Positions 1-12,493 of a DNA stretch of 64,000 nucleotides are shown here, one piece after another. The notes beneath the pieces are model-generated. The model worked only from the letters and a program-made list of their open reading frames with translations, searched no databases and was not told the origin of the DNA. Numbering within the stretch: position 1 is the first letter of the stretch; each line of letters opens with the position of its first letter. The stretch lies in NCBI GenBank assembly GCA_002179805.1, contig NAVB01000777.1, forward strand, positions 1 through 64,000, given 5' to 3'. Position numbers and translations under genes: made by a program. This DNA comes from Acanthamoeba lenticulata (lineage: Eukaryota; Discosea; Longamoebia; Acanthamoebidae).

Positions 1-752
1 GAGGCCACGTCGGAGGCCAGCGCGGCGGCATGGGCGAATACGGCTCAGCCCGCGGCCGTGCGCAAGGTGGTGCAGGTGCGCACGATGGGCCTCACCACCG
101 ACCACAAGCCCAACGACCCCGTCGAGAAGAAGCGCATCGAGGAACTGGGCGGCCTTGTCATCCACAGCAAGATGGACGGCGTGCCGCGGTAGGTTCAATT
201 TTTCTTAGATTATTTTATTTATTTTAAGTATTTATTTATATTGCCAAGTGTAATATTTCTTTTTCAAATCGATTTGAATTAACGTGGCTGTTGGGCCAGG
301 TTGAACGGCAAGATCGCGGTCTCGCGAAGTCTGGGCGACCTTCATGACCCCAACGTCGACGGCTACCTGAGCCAAGAGCCCGACTTTAACTTTATCGATC
401 TCGCCGAGCTGAGCAAACCCGTACGTTCATTTTTATTTGTTTTTTTAAAAATATCATTGTTTTTAAATTTGGTTAAATTCATTTTCAATTCAAATTATTG
501 TTCGTGTGCGTTTAGAGCGAGTCCAAGACGGTGCGGTCACTGGTGCTTGTCCTGGCGTGCGACGGATTGTGGGATAAGCTGAGCAACGAGGCTGTGGGCG
601 ACATCGTCAAGACGCAAATGTGTGTCGAGGCCGATCTCTACCACATCGCCGAAACGCTCATGAAGACGGCCTACGACGACGGCAGCACAGACAACATCAG
701 CGTCTTGCTCGTTGATCTGTCCTCTTTTTGTGATACTAGTACAAGCTCCTAA
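1..752 (+). CDS. PP2C-family Ser/Thr protein phosphatase, 3' part (partial)
   Basis: Three exons are visible: up to 188, 300-420 and 516-752, giving the last 181 residues; the start lies off the left edge. The spliced frame reads VPR-LNGKIAVSRSLGD, then LVLACDGLWD, then STDNISVLLVDL. These are the late PP2C motifs: the R..G.L.VSR..GD block, the metal-site ACDGLWD block and the C-terminal DN block holding a metal-binding Asp. PP2C enzymes are Mn/Mg-dependent phosphoserine/threonine phosphatases. Introns start GTAGGT and GTACGT and end in AG. The AT-rich introns contrast sharply with the GC-rich exons. The subfamily cannot be told without the N-terminus. The short tail after the last motif suggests a compact cytosolic enzyme. 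Confidence 0.9.
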
Positions 753-1653
753 AATGCAACCCGCGGTTGGAATTTAAGAGTTTTTTTTAATTTATTATTT
801 TTAGAATTATTTATTTGGTATTTTACAAAGGCGTTTGTGGTACATGCAAACCGCTGATGCATCTCCTCCTTCCCTTCTGGCCAAGCGCAGCTGCGTTGAC
901 TTGTTCCGACGCAGGACGTGGACCCAAGCCCAAGAGGAAGATCATGGAGCTGTGCGGTACCACTTTCCCTTGAACAGAACGTCACACCTCGAGCTGCACA
1001 AGAAAGTACTTGTGCTGGGGGTGAAAGAGGAATCACAGCTTCATTCTTGAGGTCAACGTAGGGGATGTAGCCCTCTGGAGTCACCTCTTCACACATCCTA
1101 AGACTTGCCCTCTTCTTCCTTCCCCTCTACCTCGCGCCATCGCAGCCACCACCCACCAGGACTCTTAAGCAAGAGGGAGTAGTCCTTGGTGTCGAAGGAG
1201 GCCTCAGCCAGATGCAGAATTATCAACTAGCCCCTTCATTCCAGAGGCAAGGGAAGTAAACAGTGTCTTTGACGTGGAGAGCCTCCACGTCTACGCGCGA
1301 CTGCTCACAACGAGAGCGCACTACTCAGACGACCTCGACCTGACCGACTGCACCCTCTTGACTCGATCACGGTTTTTCCTTCAAGGCCCAGTTTGGGCAA
1401 AGAACCATACTATGATGACATGCGCTGTTTGAGGGGGACACTGCGCTTGGCCAGGCAAGGAGCAAGGTCGTAGAATACATGCGCCACAACAACCAGCCAC
1501 TCTACAACAAGCTGATAAATTGGGGAGCCATAACTGACGATGGCTTTGTTGAGTGGCATGTCCTTGATCAGCCTGCGCTTAGCATGTCCCCACCCTCTTT
1601 GCTGATTGTGGTCCTTAGGCATGAGAAATGTGGTGTCAAACAATTGCTTTGTT
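753..1653. other. Region without a clear gene; coding-like remnants
   Basis: No convincing gene model was found. Two stretches have a coding-like look on the + strand: about 1241-1438 (reading SVFDVESLHVYARLLTTRAH and onward to a stop) and 1410-1715 (reading MRHNNQPLYNKLINWG, FVEWHVLDQP). They lie in different frames with no good splice sites joining them, and I do not recognise a family. They could be a decayed gene or transposon remnant, or the far 3' side of the MRH gene, which lies on the opposite strand. Confidence 0.3.
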
Positions 1654-2373
1654 TCACTTACAGAGCTTGCACTGGTCGCAAGATCCAATGGTGGTCCAGT
1701 TATAGATCAAGTTGAGTTGGTTTACCCTAGGGCAGGACAGACCTTTGGCGACGCAGTTGGTGCGCATGTCGCTGCCACGACCGCTGGATCCCGCGTACAG
1801 GCAGCACGAGTACTCGCCCTTGAGCGGACACACGTACTTGGACTTCCACTTGAAGTTGTAGGTCAGGCTGGGGTTCTCGTTGACGAATTCCAATTGTCCC
1901 ATTCCTGCGCTTGCGGCACTGTGCCCAAGTCAAGTCAGCAACAAAGAAAGAGAGGAATCCAGAGCATGACGGTACCAAGTGAAGACGATGAATGACTTCC
2001 GGTAGTTGTCACCATTGTAGAAGCCGAGGGTGAAACCATCGAGGTTCTCCGGATGCGGGCCCCACGAAAGTATGCTGGTGCTTCCCAAGTCCCGGAGGAC
2101 GTGGTTGTTGTCAAGCATGCAAATGGCGGGGGTGGCGTCGAAGGTCGTAGGGCACAAGTGGGAAAGCTGGCCGCACACCTTGTACGTGTAGACTTGGCCT
2201 CGGTTATCCTTAGTGTGAACTGTGTTGTTGCGAAGAGCGGAGGCGAGCAGGGAAAGGTCATAGTGCTTGCCGGCAATGAGCATTGGGGCACATTGTTGTC
2301 CGTAAGCAGTAGGAGCCAGCGCAACAAGGCCGAAGAAAGCTACAGCAAGAGCAAAGGGCAGGACAGTGTACAT
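1654..2373 (-). CDS. Secreted MRH (mannose-6-phosphate receptor homology) domain protein
   Basis: Two exons (2373-1976 and 1918-1654) give 220 residues. The first 25 or so form a signal peptide (MYTVLPFALAVAFFGLVAL then APTAYGQQC). The rest is one cysteine-rich domain: YKVCGQLSHLCP, AICML, the GFTLGFYNGDNYR block, and NENPSLTYNFKWKSKYVCP near the end. This order of Cys, Arg, Glu and Tyr matches MRH lectin domains of mannose-6-phosphate receptors, OS-9 and Atg27. Of the four sugar-contacting residues Q-R-E-Y, plausible R, E and Y are present, but the usual Cys-Gln near AICML reads Cys-Met. Sugar binding is therefore uncertain. There is no membrane segment after the domain, so the product is probably luminal or secreted. 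A possible alternative donor (GTAAGT) near the stop could extend the C-terminus. Confidence 0.7.
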
Positions 2374-2840
2374 GGTGTGGATAGGAATGAGATAAAATCC
2401 AGTGTACTCCAGCTTTTTACTCAGGCTGGCACACCTCATTGGCCCCATTCCCCCTTGTCGGGGTTTCTTTTTCTTTGTAAAACTCTTGTGCACCCTGGTT
2501 GGGGACAACACGTCGTAAACTGGTTTTTGGGCCCGTTAATCTCGATTGGAGAGTTCTCAGCCCATCTCAAAGAGTTCAACGGGCACCACACCGACCTTCA
2601 TAGATAACCGCTTAGCCTGTGTGCCACAGGCGGGCTGGCTAGATGCTTCGATGTTGCCTATGTGCCGCCCGTTAGATGCGGAAGACTGCCTGGCATGGGC
2701 GAGTGTACGTCAGGGTGTGGATCGCAAGCCAGCAACACCAAACAATGCAAATGACGTACTCCCCAAATAGCAATTCCACTTTGTTGCCGTTTTTCTTGCT
2801 CACGCCCCTTTGGTTTTGCAACGAGCATGGATGTGAAGCA
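2374..2840. other. Intergenic, divergent spacer
   Basis: Lies between the MRH gene on the minus strand and the topoisomerase-like fragment on the plus strand. No ORF with family resemblance, RNA gene or repeat was seen. Confidence 0.5.
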
Positions 2841-3167
2841 ATGCCGTCCAAAGTCTACCTAACTCGTGAAGAAGAGGAGGTGTTGTTCACAGCCATGTTT
2901 GCTGTCAAGCGCACAAAGCCAGCCCACGAAGGGGGGGGGGAGGGTAGCACAGTTTATGTCCACGAGCACAACTCCCCCCTGCCGACAGCCCGATGGGCGT
3001 CTGCCACGCTGGAGTCGCAGAGCCTCTTGGTTCCGCCAGCCTACAAGCCACATGGGGTCAAGCTCTACTACGACGGTGAGCCGGTCAGCCTCACGGCCGA
3101 GCAGGAGGAGGTTGCCACCTTCTTCGCGGGGTACCTCGAGACCGACCACGGCAAGAAGAAAGTCTAA
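2841..3167 (+). pseudogene. Isolated DNA topoisomerase IB N-terminal fragment
   Basis: An open frame of 108 residues ends in [38 protein letters not shown] and ETDHGKKKV, then a stop. That 50-residue block matches the start of the eukaryotic topoisomerase I core (the 'PPYEP..VK..YDG..V.L....EEVATFFA' region). The clamp, the catalytic domain and the active-site Tyr are absent, and no downstream exon resumes the family. The first 60 residues show no resemblance I know and include a run of nine G at about 2932-2940. It is either a partial gene duplication (pseudogene) or a small gene reusing this module. Confidence 0.6.
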
Positions 3168-3206
3168 TCTTTAAGAGATTGCACAAACCAATCACCTTTA
3201 CTCTTA

Positions 3207-3903
3207 TTACCACGAAGCAGCAAGAGTGCGGGCGGCCTCAGCAGCGGCCTCCTTCCTAACGGCGGCCTGGTCACCGAGTGCCTGGCCGTCAACATGGACG
3301 AACGAGATCTGTGTGAAGCCGAGGAAGCCAAAGACGGCCTTCAGGTACGGCGTCTGGTGAAGGAATCAAGTGTCGGTCAGCTTAAGAAGAGCTCTCAAGA
3401 AACAAGTGACGAAGAGCTTGAGCCAAGCTTACCACAAAGTCCACAGGCGAGCCTTCAGGGTAGATGCCTCCGCTGGCCGTCACCACAACCAGGGGCTTGC
3501 CCGTGACCAGGCCCACCGGACCAGAGGGTCCGTAGCTAAAGGTGAGACTCGGCTGGCAGATGATGTCGATGTAGTGCTTGAGGAAGTAGTTGATGCCAAA
3601 GTTCCACATGGGCGCCGCGATGACGTAGCGGTCGAAGGACTTGAAGTGTTCGATCACCTTGACCACTGCGGCCCACTTCTTGCCGGCATCCGAGTCCTCG
3701 GGCAGCGTCTGGCCGAACACGGTGGCGAACTTGCCCTGAACGCCGTACTGGTCGAACTTGGGCAGGTCGGCCGTGGGGAGGTCCAGATGCTCCACGGTGT
3801 GAGTCGGGTTGGCCTTCTTGTAGGCCTCCAGGAAGATGTTGGCGACGTAGGCCGAGTTGGAACCCTGGTGCGGAGAAGCAGTGATGTAGAGTACCTTGCT
3901 CAT
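3207..3903 (-). CDS. FMN-dependent NAD(P)H quinone/azo-reductase, flavodoxin-like fold
   Basis: Two exons (3903-3433, 3353-3207) encode 205 residues. The start is MSKVLYITASPHQGSNS, the phosphate-binding first loop of the AzoR/NQO flavodoxin-like fold. PMWNFGINYFLKHYIDII (the segment lining FMN) and VVVTASGGIY follow, and the second exon supplies TPYLKAVFGFLGFTQISFVHVDG. Length equals typical bacterial AcpD/AzoR proteins. Such enzymes use FMN to pass two electrons from NAD(P)H to quinones or azo compounds in the cytosol. A single intron, precisely in phase, shows that it is a resident eukaryotic gene even if the family is bacterial in style. Confidence 0.9.
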
Positions 3904-4377
3904 GTTGATGTTGTCGTTGAATGCTGTGTTGTTGTTGTTGAGCGAAGAGGACAACACACTGTCACTATTTAAGGTCCTTCAGCGCCGATAAAGGCGCCAG
4001 ACGGCCAACTCCGACGTAGCGTGTAGAAGGTGGGGCGAAGGTGGGAATCAAGCGAGCTTTCCTTCCCCAATGCAGCGGCCCGCTCGTTTTCCACTTCACG
4101 TTCCCTAGTGTGAGCATGTTGGCGTAGTCGGAGAAAAATGAGCTCACCGCTCGTTTTCTTGTCTTGCAGGAACAAGAAAAGAGCGACAACCAGTCCGAGC
4201 TTAGGAAGTGGCGTGGGCTCTTTGGGCCTCTTTCCGAGGCGCCCGCAACGTGCGGCCAGACACCTGACGAAGAACAACAACAACAAGAAGAACAAGGACT
4301 GGCGACAATTCCAAAAATCCTGCTTGTTGTTGTTTTGTTGAACATGACAAGATGATGTTGAGCTTCCTCTTCATGCA
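3904..4377. other. Intergenic spacer
   Basis: Holds the upstream side of the quinone-reductase gene and the downstream side of the SRAP gene. Overlapping short ORFs on both strands show no family signature. Nothing else seen. Confidence 0.5.
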
Positions 4378-6329
4378 TCACATGCACGTGGCTTCTTCTT
4401 CCTGGTTGGCTTGGCTGCAGCTGGCGCCGCTGGAGGGCCACGGAGAAGACGAGGAAGAAGAGGAGCAGGCGGGCGAGGAAAGCGTAGGGTCGTCGACGAG
4501 GTAATAGGGAAACGAGTCCTCATCCCACGGCTGCCGCGTTGTCGTCCCGTCGTCGTCCTCAGGCTCGCTCCCCTTAGTGACGACGTGGCCGCTTCCGTCA
4601 TCCTCTTCTTCCTCTTGTTCCTTGCCCTTCTCATCATCCTTTGCCTTGCTGTTGATGTTCACCACCGACGATGGCGGCTCATCCTGGTACAGCGTTTGCT
4701 CTTCCTCTTCCTCCTCCTCTACCTTCTCCTTGGCATCATCCTCGTCGGCGTGGCTGGTGCCGTGTGCGGCGCCCGAGCTTGGGAGCTGCGTAGACGTGAC
4801 GCACGACGTCTTGTTGCTGCGCTCAACCGCCTCGCGGGCCTTCTCCTCGGGCTCGTCGTCCCTCTTCCTCTTCGTCGCCGCCGGCTCGGCCGCGTGCGCC
4901 GTCGTCGGCCGGAGAGGAGACGACGATGAGAAGGACGACAACCGGGCAGCGAATGATGAAGACAAAGAGGAAGCTGACGATGATGATGATGATGATGAAG
5001 ACGAAGGCCCTGACGCTGCGGTTCGCTGGGCGACAAAGAGCCGTCGGCCCGGCTGTAGAGGCGAGGACGGCTCCAGCTTCGAGCCGCGGTAGGGCGACAC
5101 GGGTGGCGGCAGGGATGGAGAGGAGGCGGGCGACAGCGAAGAGGAAGGGGATGAAGATGGAGAAGAAGAGGAAAAGGAGGAGAGTGAGGAAAAGGAAGAA
5201 AAGGAGGAGGAGGAAGAAGAAGGGGATGAGGGCTCGAGCTTGGCGAGCATGAAGTTGTCGATGCGCGGCTGCTTGCCCGCGGCCACGGCCGGCGATGAGG
5301 GCTGTGAGCGCGGCTGGCTGCCGTGACGCTGGGGCGACGACGACGGGGAGCCGCGCTTGGCCTTTCGCATCTCCAAATGCTGTATACACTCGGGCGAGTT
5401 GTTCTTGATGTAGTTGACTAATAACAAGACAACAGCAACAACATGAGCTCGAGGCCGGTCGCAAAGAGCAGCTCGCGGGGAGAGGTACCGAGGCTGGACA
5501 CGGGGTACCAGGCGAGGCCCGGGTCCGGCTTGAGCAGGGCGAGCGCCTCCGCGGTCGAGTGGGCGCCCGTGTGTAGCCACACGTCGATGCTGGCCTCGTC
5601 GAGGATCACTGCCACGCCGCAACCACAGGACATTAGTTTCGTGGGTGTCAGCGGCGACAGGTTGAGTGCATGGCCACACACAAACAAATACGAACCTGGC
5701 ATGCGGTCGTGGCACCAAGTGATGTTGGGCGCAGCAGCGGTGGTGATCATGGTGAAGGTCCACACTTCGTTACCCTGTGCGTCCTTCCAGCAGTCGTAGA
5801 GGCCGGCTAAGGTGAGCAGCTTGCGGTCGGGCCGTTGGAAGTAGTAGGGCTGCTTGACCAGGACGCCGGGTGAGGGCGAGGACGAGTGCCACTCAAAGAA
5901 GCCCTCGACTACAACCACGCAGCGCCGGTTGGGGACAAGATCTTTGTAGCTTCGCTTGTCCATCAGTGTTTCGGCTCGCGCATTGCTGGTCTTGTAGCGG
6001 CGCAGATCGCCAGCCTTTGACCAGAACGGGATCAAACCCCTGTACACATGCGCAAGATGCATAATCAATGGAACGTTGCAAATTGACTGGAGTTACAATT
6101 TAACGAACGCGAGTAAATCTGATACGTACCACTTCATGCTGGCCATTTCTCGAGTGGTGTTTTGATCTTTGCCGCCAACGGCGACGCAGAAGACGACGGG
6201 GAGGCAGCTGCCTGGGCTGATGTTGTAGCCTGGTTCGTACTTGTCTTTGTCTCGCCAGCGCCCTCCCGACACACCCATGGTTTTCTGGATCACGTCTGGC
6301 GCCAGCGAGCAGCACGCTCGTCCGCACAT
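4378..6329 (-). CDS. HMCES: SRAP-domain protein (HMCES/YedK type), abasic-site DNA-protein crosslinker
   Basis: Four exons (6329-6130, 6039-5696, 5608-5489, 5417-4378) give 567 residues. The start MCGRACCS places the catalytic Cys at position 2, which attacks abasic sites in single-stranded DNA. Then come MKWGLIPFW, NARAETL, EGFFEW (active-site Glu), HDRMPVILD (active-site His) and WYPVSSLVNYIKNNSPECI, all hallmarks of the SRAP fold. The splice choice GTACCT at 5488 is required to join SSL to VNYIKNN. The last 330 residues are a disordered tail with long Ser, Glu and Asp runs. Residues 271-278 of this tail read QPRIDNFM, resembling a PCNA-interacting peptide. The family acts at stalled forks in the nucleus. 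The tail is much longer than in human HMCES. Confidence 0.93.
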
Positions 6330-6861
6330 CGTGGGCTGTGTGTTTCCGGCTATGCCGCTCTTTCAGCCCAATCAAGTGAAAACAAAAGCCACACTTTTTT
6401 TTCATTTCCATTTCACTTACTTCCACGAATTATTTGACTGCATATTTGGCATTCTATGTGCCCCGGTGCGCATGCCTGGTGAGGGAAGCATCAGGACATG
6501 AAGGCCAGGGAGGACCAACCATGAGGCTCTTGGCCAAGAGCCAAAGCAAGACAAGGCCTAACGGTCAGTTGCAAAACTCAGTGAGGCTTCGGGCAGTTGC
6601 CGCTCACCACTCCGGTCACCAGGACCGCGGGAGACTTAAGGAGAGCCAATGGGACGCGACAGGCACGAGCGTGAGAGGCCTGCAGAAGTGGACGAGGCCA
6701 CCAGGTTCAGGTCTCTTCAACAAGCATCTTGAAGCGGCAAAGCGAGCGAACACGAGTACTCTTCCTCGGTGAGAACAATATATCTTCGCTCCTTGGCAAC
6801 GCTTTGAACTTTAAACGCAGAAGATCAAAAGCACTTACGCGCCAGCCACAGATCAAACATC
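6330..6861. other. Divergent intergenic region
   Basis: Upstream of both the SRAP gene (minus) and the FYVE gene (plus), so probably a shared promoter region. No ORF with family resemblance and no RNA gene seen. Confidence 0.5.
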
Positions 6862-8151
6862 ATGGCGCAGACGACAACCGCACAAGCTGATCCGCTTTCT
6901 GACTTGGGTGCCCTCTCCTAACTGCTGTGCCTCGCTTGGTTATCTGCAACTTACTTTCATTTTGCCCCGCTCCATCCATTAATCGCGATTCTTGTTCGTG
7001 CCAACAACTCTCGTCTGTCGCACTTGTCAGGTCAAGAATTGAAGGAGGTAGATCTTAGTGCCACAAAGGAGAAAGAGTTCACTACTTACGAGAAAGACGT
7101 CAGCTCCTCGGGGACCACCTCAACAAGCAGGAGCAAAACAAGGAGACACCACAAGGACGGTACGCACGTCTGCCTACTCTCGCCTGTTTGTGTTCACCAT
7201 CTCCGATCCACGGAAAGGTCTTTAATCATCTTTTTTTTCACTTTTAAAAATACAAAATTAATACGAAATTTATTATTGTGTGGTTGCCACGCGCAGTAAA
7301 AGTGGAGAAGCCGACCTGGGTGCCCGATGCCGAGGTAACCAAGTGCCACAAGTGTGAGGCCACTTTCTCGCTGTTCCTCCGCAAGCACCACTGTCGGGGC
7401 TGCGGCAAGGTCTTTTGCATCAAGTACGGCATGACCCCGCCATCACAACCATAATCTTGGCCACCGTCATTGTAGCACATGGTCTTGACACGCACGATCT
7501 GCACAGGTGCTGCGACAACTGGCTCCTGCCGCCCAAGGAGCTCGAGTACACCACCATCCAGCGGACCTGCAAGTCCTGCTTCAAGCGTCTCTCTTCGATC
7601 GACTTTGATCGCAACCACGAGCAGTGGGGCCGCAAGGGCGATCCCGTACGGCATTGCTCGTCCTCACAGTCGTCATCGTCACCATTGTTGTCGGAAGCTG
7701 ATGTGATCAACTCTTGGGACGCGCTTCCGCACACAGGCGATCGTCCTGGTCCATGGCGCCTGCGGCTCGCGTCGGAACTGGTTCCTGCTGGGCCCGGCCC
7801 TGGCCGAGAAGGGCTACCACGTGATCGCGCCCGACATGCCCGAGCACGGCTCCCGCTACGAGGAGAAGCTCTACATGGCCAGCGGTATGGCCGCCTCCTC
7901 GACCGACCACATCACCGCCTTGGCTTGTCTCTCTCTATATGAGACTTGCCTGCTCACAGCTGACCTGGTGTATATCACTTCACACAGCCGTTGAAGCCGT
8001 GGCCGACATGATCCATTACTACGTGCCGTCCAAGAAGGCCCTCGTGTTCGGCTACTCCATGGGCGGCTACATCGCCATGGTCTTCGGAGCCAAATATCCC
8101 GAGCTCTGCATGTACGTTTTTGTTTATTGTTTTTTTTTAAAAAAAATATAG
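6862..8151 (+). CDS. FYVE zinc finger fused to the N-terminal half of an alpha/beta hydrolase
   Basis: Six exons (6862-6907, 7031-7159, 7297-7423, 7507-7645, 7737-7884, 7988-8151). After about 60 disordered residues a full FYVE finger follows: WVPD, KCHKCEATF, RKHHCRGCG, VFCIKCCDN, RTCKSC. FYVE fingers bind PtdIns3P on endosomes. Next is the first half of an alpha/beta hydrolase: AIVLVHGACGSRRNW (oxyanion loop), VIAPDMPEHG and the nucleophile elbow FGYSMGGY. The frame then reads CMYVFVYCFFLKKI and stops. The lid, catalytic acid and His are missing. A GTACGT donor at 8112 could splice instead, but the next AG (8151) leads into low-similarity sequence ending at 8485. The C-terminus is therefore truncated, or lies outside any exon I could find. 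Confidence 0.75.
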
Positions 8152-8928
8152 AATAGACCAAGTTTCGTTCAGCACGAAGGGCCCCCGTACCTCGGTTTCG
8201 GCGTCATCTTCGGGTTCCCTCTTGACAGCAACAGCAGTTCTGCTTGACGTGGCCGTAGCCGTGGCGGAAGCCGGGGCGGTGGCAACAACATGGGCTGGCG
8301 GCGTCGGCCTGGGTGGAGACGAGGAGGGGCGTGACTGCGGCCTTTCGGTAACAACCGGCGCGGACTGCCTGGCAAATAGCTTCTGGCGGACGACAGGCGG
8401 CTGCGCGGCCGCAACGGTCCTCTCGATGCGGGGGGCAGCCACGGTCGGCAAATCTCTACATGGCGAAGCGCGTATCAGGCCGTAAGAACGATTCGTGAGA
8501 GAAGAGATGAGGCGAGATAAGTACCGAGCGCGCAGGGATGTAGAAAAGGCGGCGCGCGAGGAACTGCCCCCGGCTTCGCCGTCGCTGAGAGCATCAACAG
8601 GTGGAGAGCGCTCCTTCTGTCGTTTCTACGAGTCAAGAACTGCTACTATGGCGAGTTGATGTGACGCAAAACGGCAGGACAGGTGTACACGCACCTCAGG
8701 AGTCGTCTGAACAGCAACCCGGTTCTTCCAGTGAAGCACGAGATCCGACAGACGCTCATTTGCCCGGCTGAGCTCCTCCGCTGCCGTGGCCGCCTGCAAG
8801 CGTTTCACATGTCAGATCAGGTTTGAACGGACGGGGCCGAGGAACGCTGCCACCTTCAGCTGGTACTTTTGGAACGCGTTGCGCCACTTCTTGACCTCGG
8901 CAAGCTGATCAATGATTTGTTTGTCCAT
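8137..8928 (-). CDS. Small coiled-coil protein of unknown function
   Basis: Four exons (8928-8833, 8793-8695, 8616-8525, 8455-8137) stay in phase and give 201 residues. The N-terminal third is helical (MDKQIIDQLAEVKKWRNAF, then AATAAEELSRANERLSDLV, then LHWKNRVAVQ) and likely a coiled coil. The rest is Pro/Ala/Ser-rich with a VKREPE motif fitting the sumoylation pattern. I recognise no family. The last exon overlaps the 3' end of the FYVE-hydrolase gene on the other strand. A GTACGG at 8190 might be a further donor, so the C-terminus is uncertain. Confidence 0.5.
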
Positions 8929-9531
8929 GGCGAAGGTGTGTGCGCTGCTCTCTTCATTATCCAGTCTTGCCCTTTTGTTCCTCTCATCATCGCTTCCCCC
9001 TCTTTCTGAATATTGGAGAAGGATATGGATGCGATGAGCCCATCCAATTGGATTGGCGGAGCACATGCGAATTATAGAATAGTTGCGTACCGGGTGAGTG
9101 CGTTATGGGTCGCTTTCTTTGCCGAGACATTCTCATGAGAGGCACGCAATCGCTTGCTTAGATCTTGCTTCCTCCTTTTTTATTTTCTTAGAAGAAGGCG
9201 GAGTCCCTTCTGGAAGTTTTTGGCTCCGCCTTCTTGTGGTCGAGCTTCGTTCGGCGCCAGCCACCGGTCAGCCCCAGGCTTTTATTGATGGGTCGACTCG
9301 ACTCATCTCGACCAAGTGGAACTCTGGGGGTGAAGGGTGCGAGTATGTATCCGCAGCCTTAAAGCCACCGCCATCGATGGCCTCAGCGAGGACCACCCAC
9401 CTCCCTTCTTCTTCGTTAGGCGATTGGGAATATTCTTTAGTGAGCGCTTTACTAAAACATCAGCTGAGCTCGTATTTGATAGTTGATCGCACGACGACAA
9501 CGTAGAGCGAGAGAAGGCTTGTGGTAGTGAA
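8929..9531. other. Intergenic spacer
   Basis: Between two minus-strand genes. Short ORFs on both strands lack family features. An inverted pair is visible at about 9191-9234 (AGAAGGCGGAGTCCC...GGCTCCGCCTTCTTG), which could form a hairpin in RNA from either strand. No RNA gene recognised. Confidence 0.4.
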
Positions 9532-11250
<1,719 letters not shown>

Positions 11251-11411
11251 TGTGCGCTCGATCGCTGCTTATCTGCTCTTAGCTTAACTCAGTCAGTGAC
11301 CGGTCTCGTCGGCACTTCCCGAGCTCTGCCTGCGGAACCCGTCCCGGAAACACGCCCCGAGTCGACACATTGCTGTACGGATAAACAATTTTTATTTATT
11401 TTTTTTCTTTG

Positions 11412-12493
11412 ATGGAGGAGCAGCAAGAGGAACGCAGCGAGATGAAGGGCTGGCGAGCTATTGTTTTGGGAGCAACTGGGGCCACGGGCAAGGTATGCTA
11501 GGCACCTTTCAACAGGCTGTTATGGGGGATTTCACCATTTCCTGCAGGCACTGGTACGTGAGTTGATCGAATCGCCCAAATGGAGTCATGTTACTTTGAT
11601 TGGCAGACGACGCGCAGACGAGCTTCAGCATGGTACGGTCCACGTTCCCAGGCAATTTGCATATTGGCAACTGGTCATGCGAGGTGCTACGTGCAGACAA
11701 GGTTGAGCAGGTCGTGGTGGACATGGACCGCATGGAAGAGCACGCCGAATCCTTCAAAGACCACGATGCAGTACGCCAAGGGTTGCTACAACCTCCCTTG
11801 CTTTACCGTTTTACCAAGTGGCGATTGTGGCTGCGGGTCTCAGGCGTTCAGCACCTTTGGCACGACACGGAAGGACGCAGGCTCGGCGGAAGCATTCGTC
11901 AGAGTAGCCCTCTTCTACTACTCCAGTGCTTATGGTTGAGCGTTGCCGCCGCAGCTGTTGATTGGGGTTGTGGCGCAGATCGATCATGGCTATACGGTCA
12001 AGTTCGGAAGGCTGTGCAAGGAGGGAGGCGTGAGGCACTTCCATCTCCTGACCTCAACTGGGTCTAACCCCAACAGTTGGTTTCTTTATCCCAAGACCAA
12101 AGGACAGGTGCCGTTAGTGAGCAGCGGCTCGAGTCTTGCCTATTCTCATCACACGTGCTGTGCAGATTGAGGAAGACATCAAGCAGATGGACTTTGCACG
12201 CACCACCATCTGGCAGCCAGGCCTTCTCGCCAGAGGCGACAAGGCACGCCTTGTTGAGAAGCTAGCGGGGTACATGATAGCCTCTCTTTAGCATCTTGAG
12301 CCTTTTTACCTGTACCTTGTTGCTCACTCTTGGGTCGGCGCTTCTCAATAGCTATGTTCTGCCCGAGATGCCAGTCGCACGACTTGCTCGAGCAATGCGT
12401 CTTCAGGCGGAGCAACTTCTTGAAAGTGAAGACAAGTCATCCGGGGTGGAGGTGTTTAACAACAAGCACATCAACGCGATCGCCGAGGAGTAG
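11412..12493 (+). CDS. TIP30/HTATIP2-like NAD(P)-binding Rossmann protein
   Basis: Seven exons (11412-11492, 11548-11632, 11697-11770, 11844-11903, 11979-12107, 12166-12269, 12352-12493) give 224 residues. The N-terminus has the dinucleotide loop AIVLGATGATGKALVREL and VTLIGRR. AFSTFGTTRKDAGSAEAFVR follows, then FHLLTSTGSNPNSWFLYPKTKGQ with the Ser and Tyr-x3-Lys of the atypical short-chain dehydrogenase site, and WQPGLLARGD. Order and length match human HTATIP2/TIP30 and yeast YER004W-type proteins. In animals TIP30 modulates importin and endosomal traffic; a redox substrate is not established. Confidence 0.88.

Noticed and set aside
9185..9240. Inverted repeat AGAAGGCGGAG...CTCCGCCTTCTT
   Set aside because: A hairpin is possible, but without an associated RNA gene, transposon ends or target-site duplication it supports no specific call.
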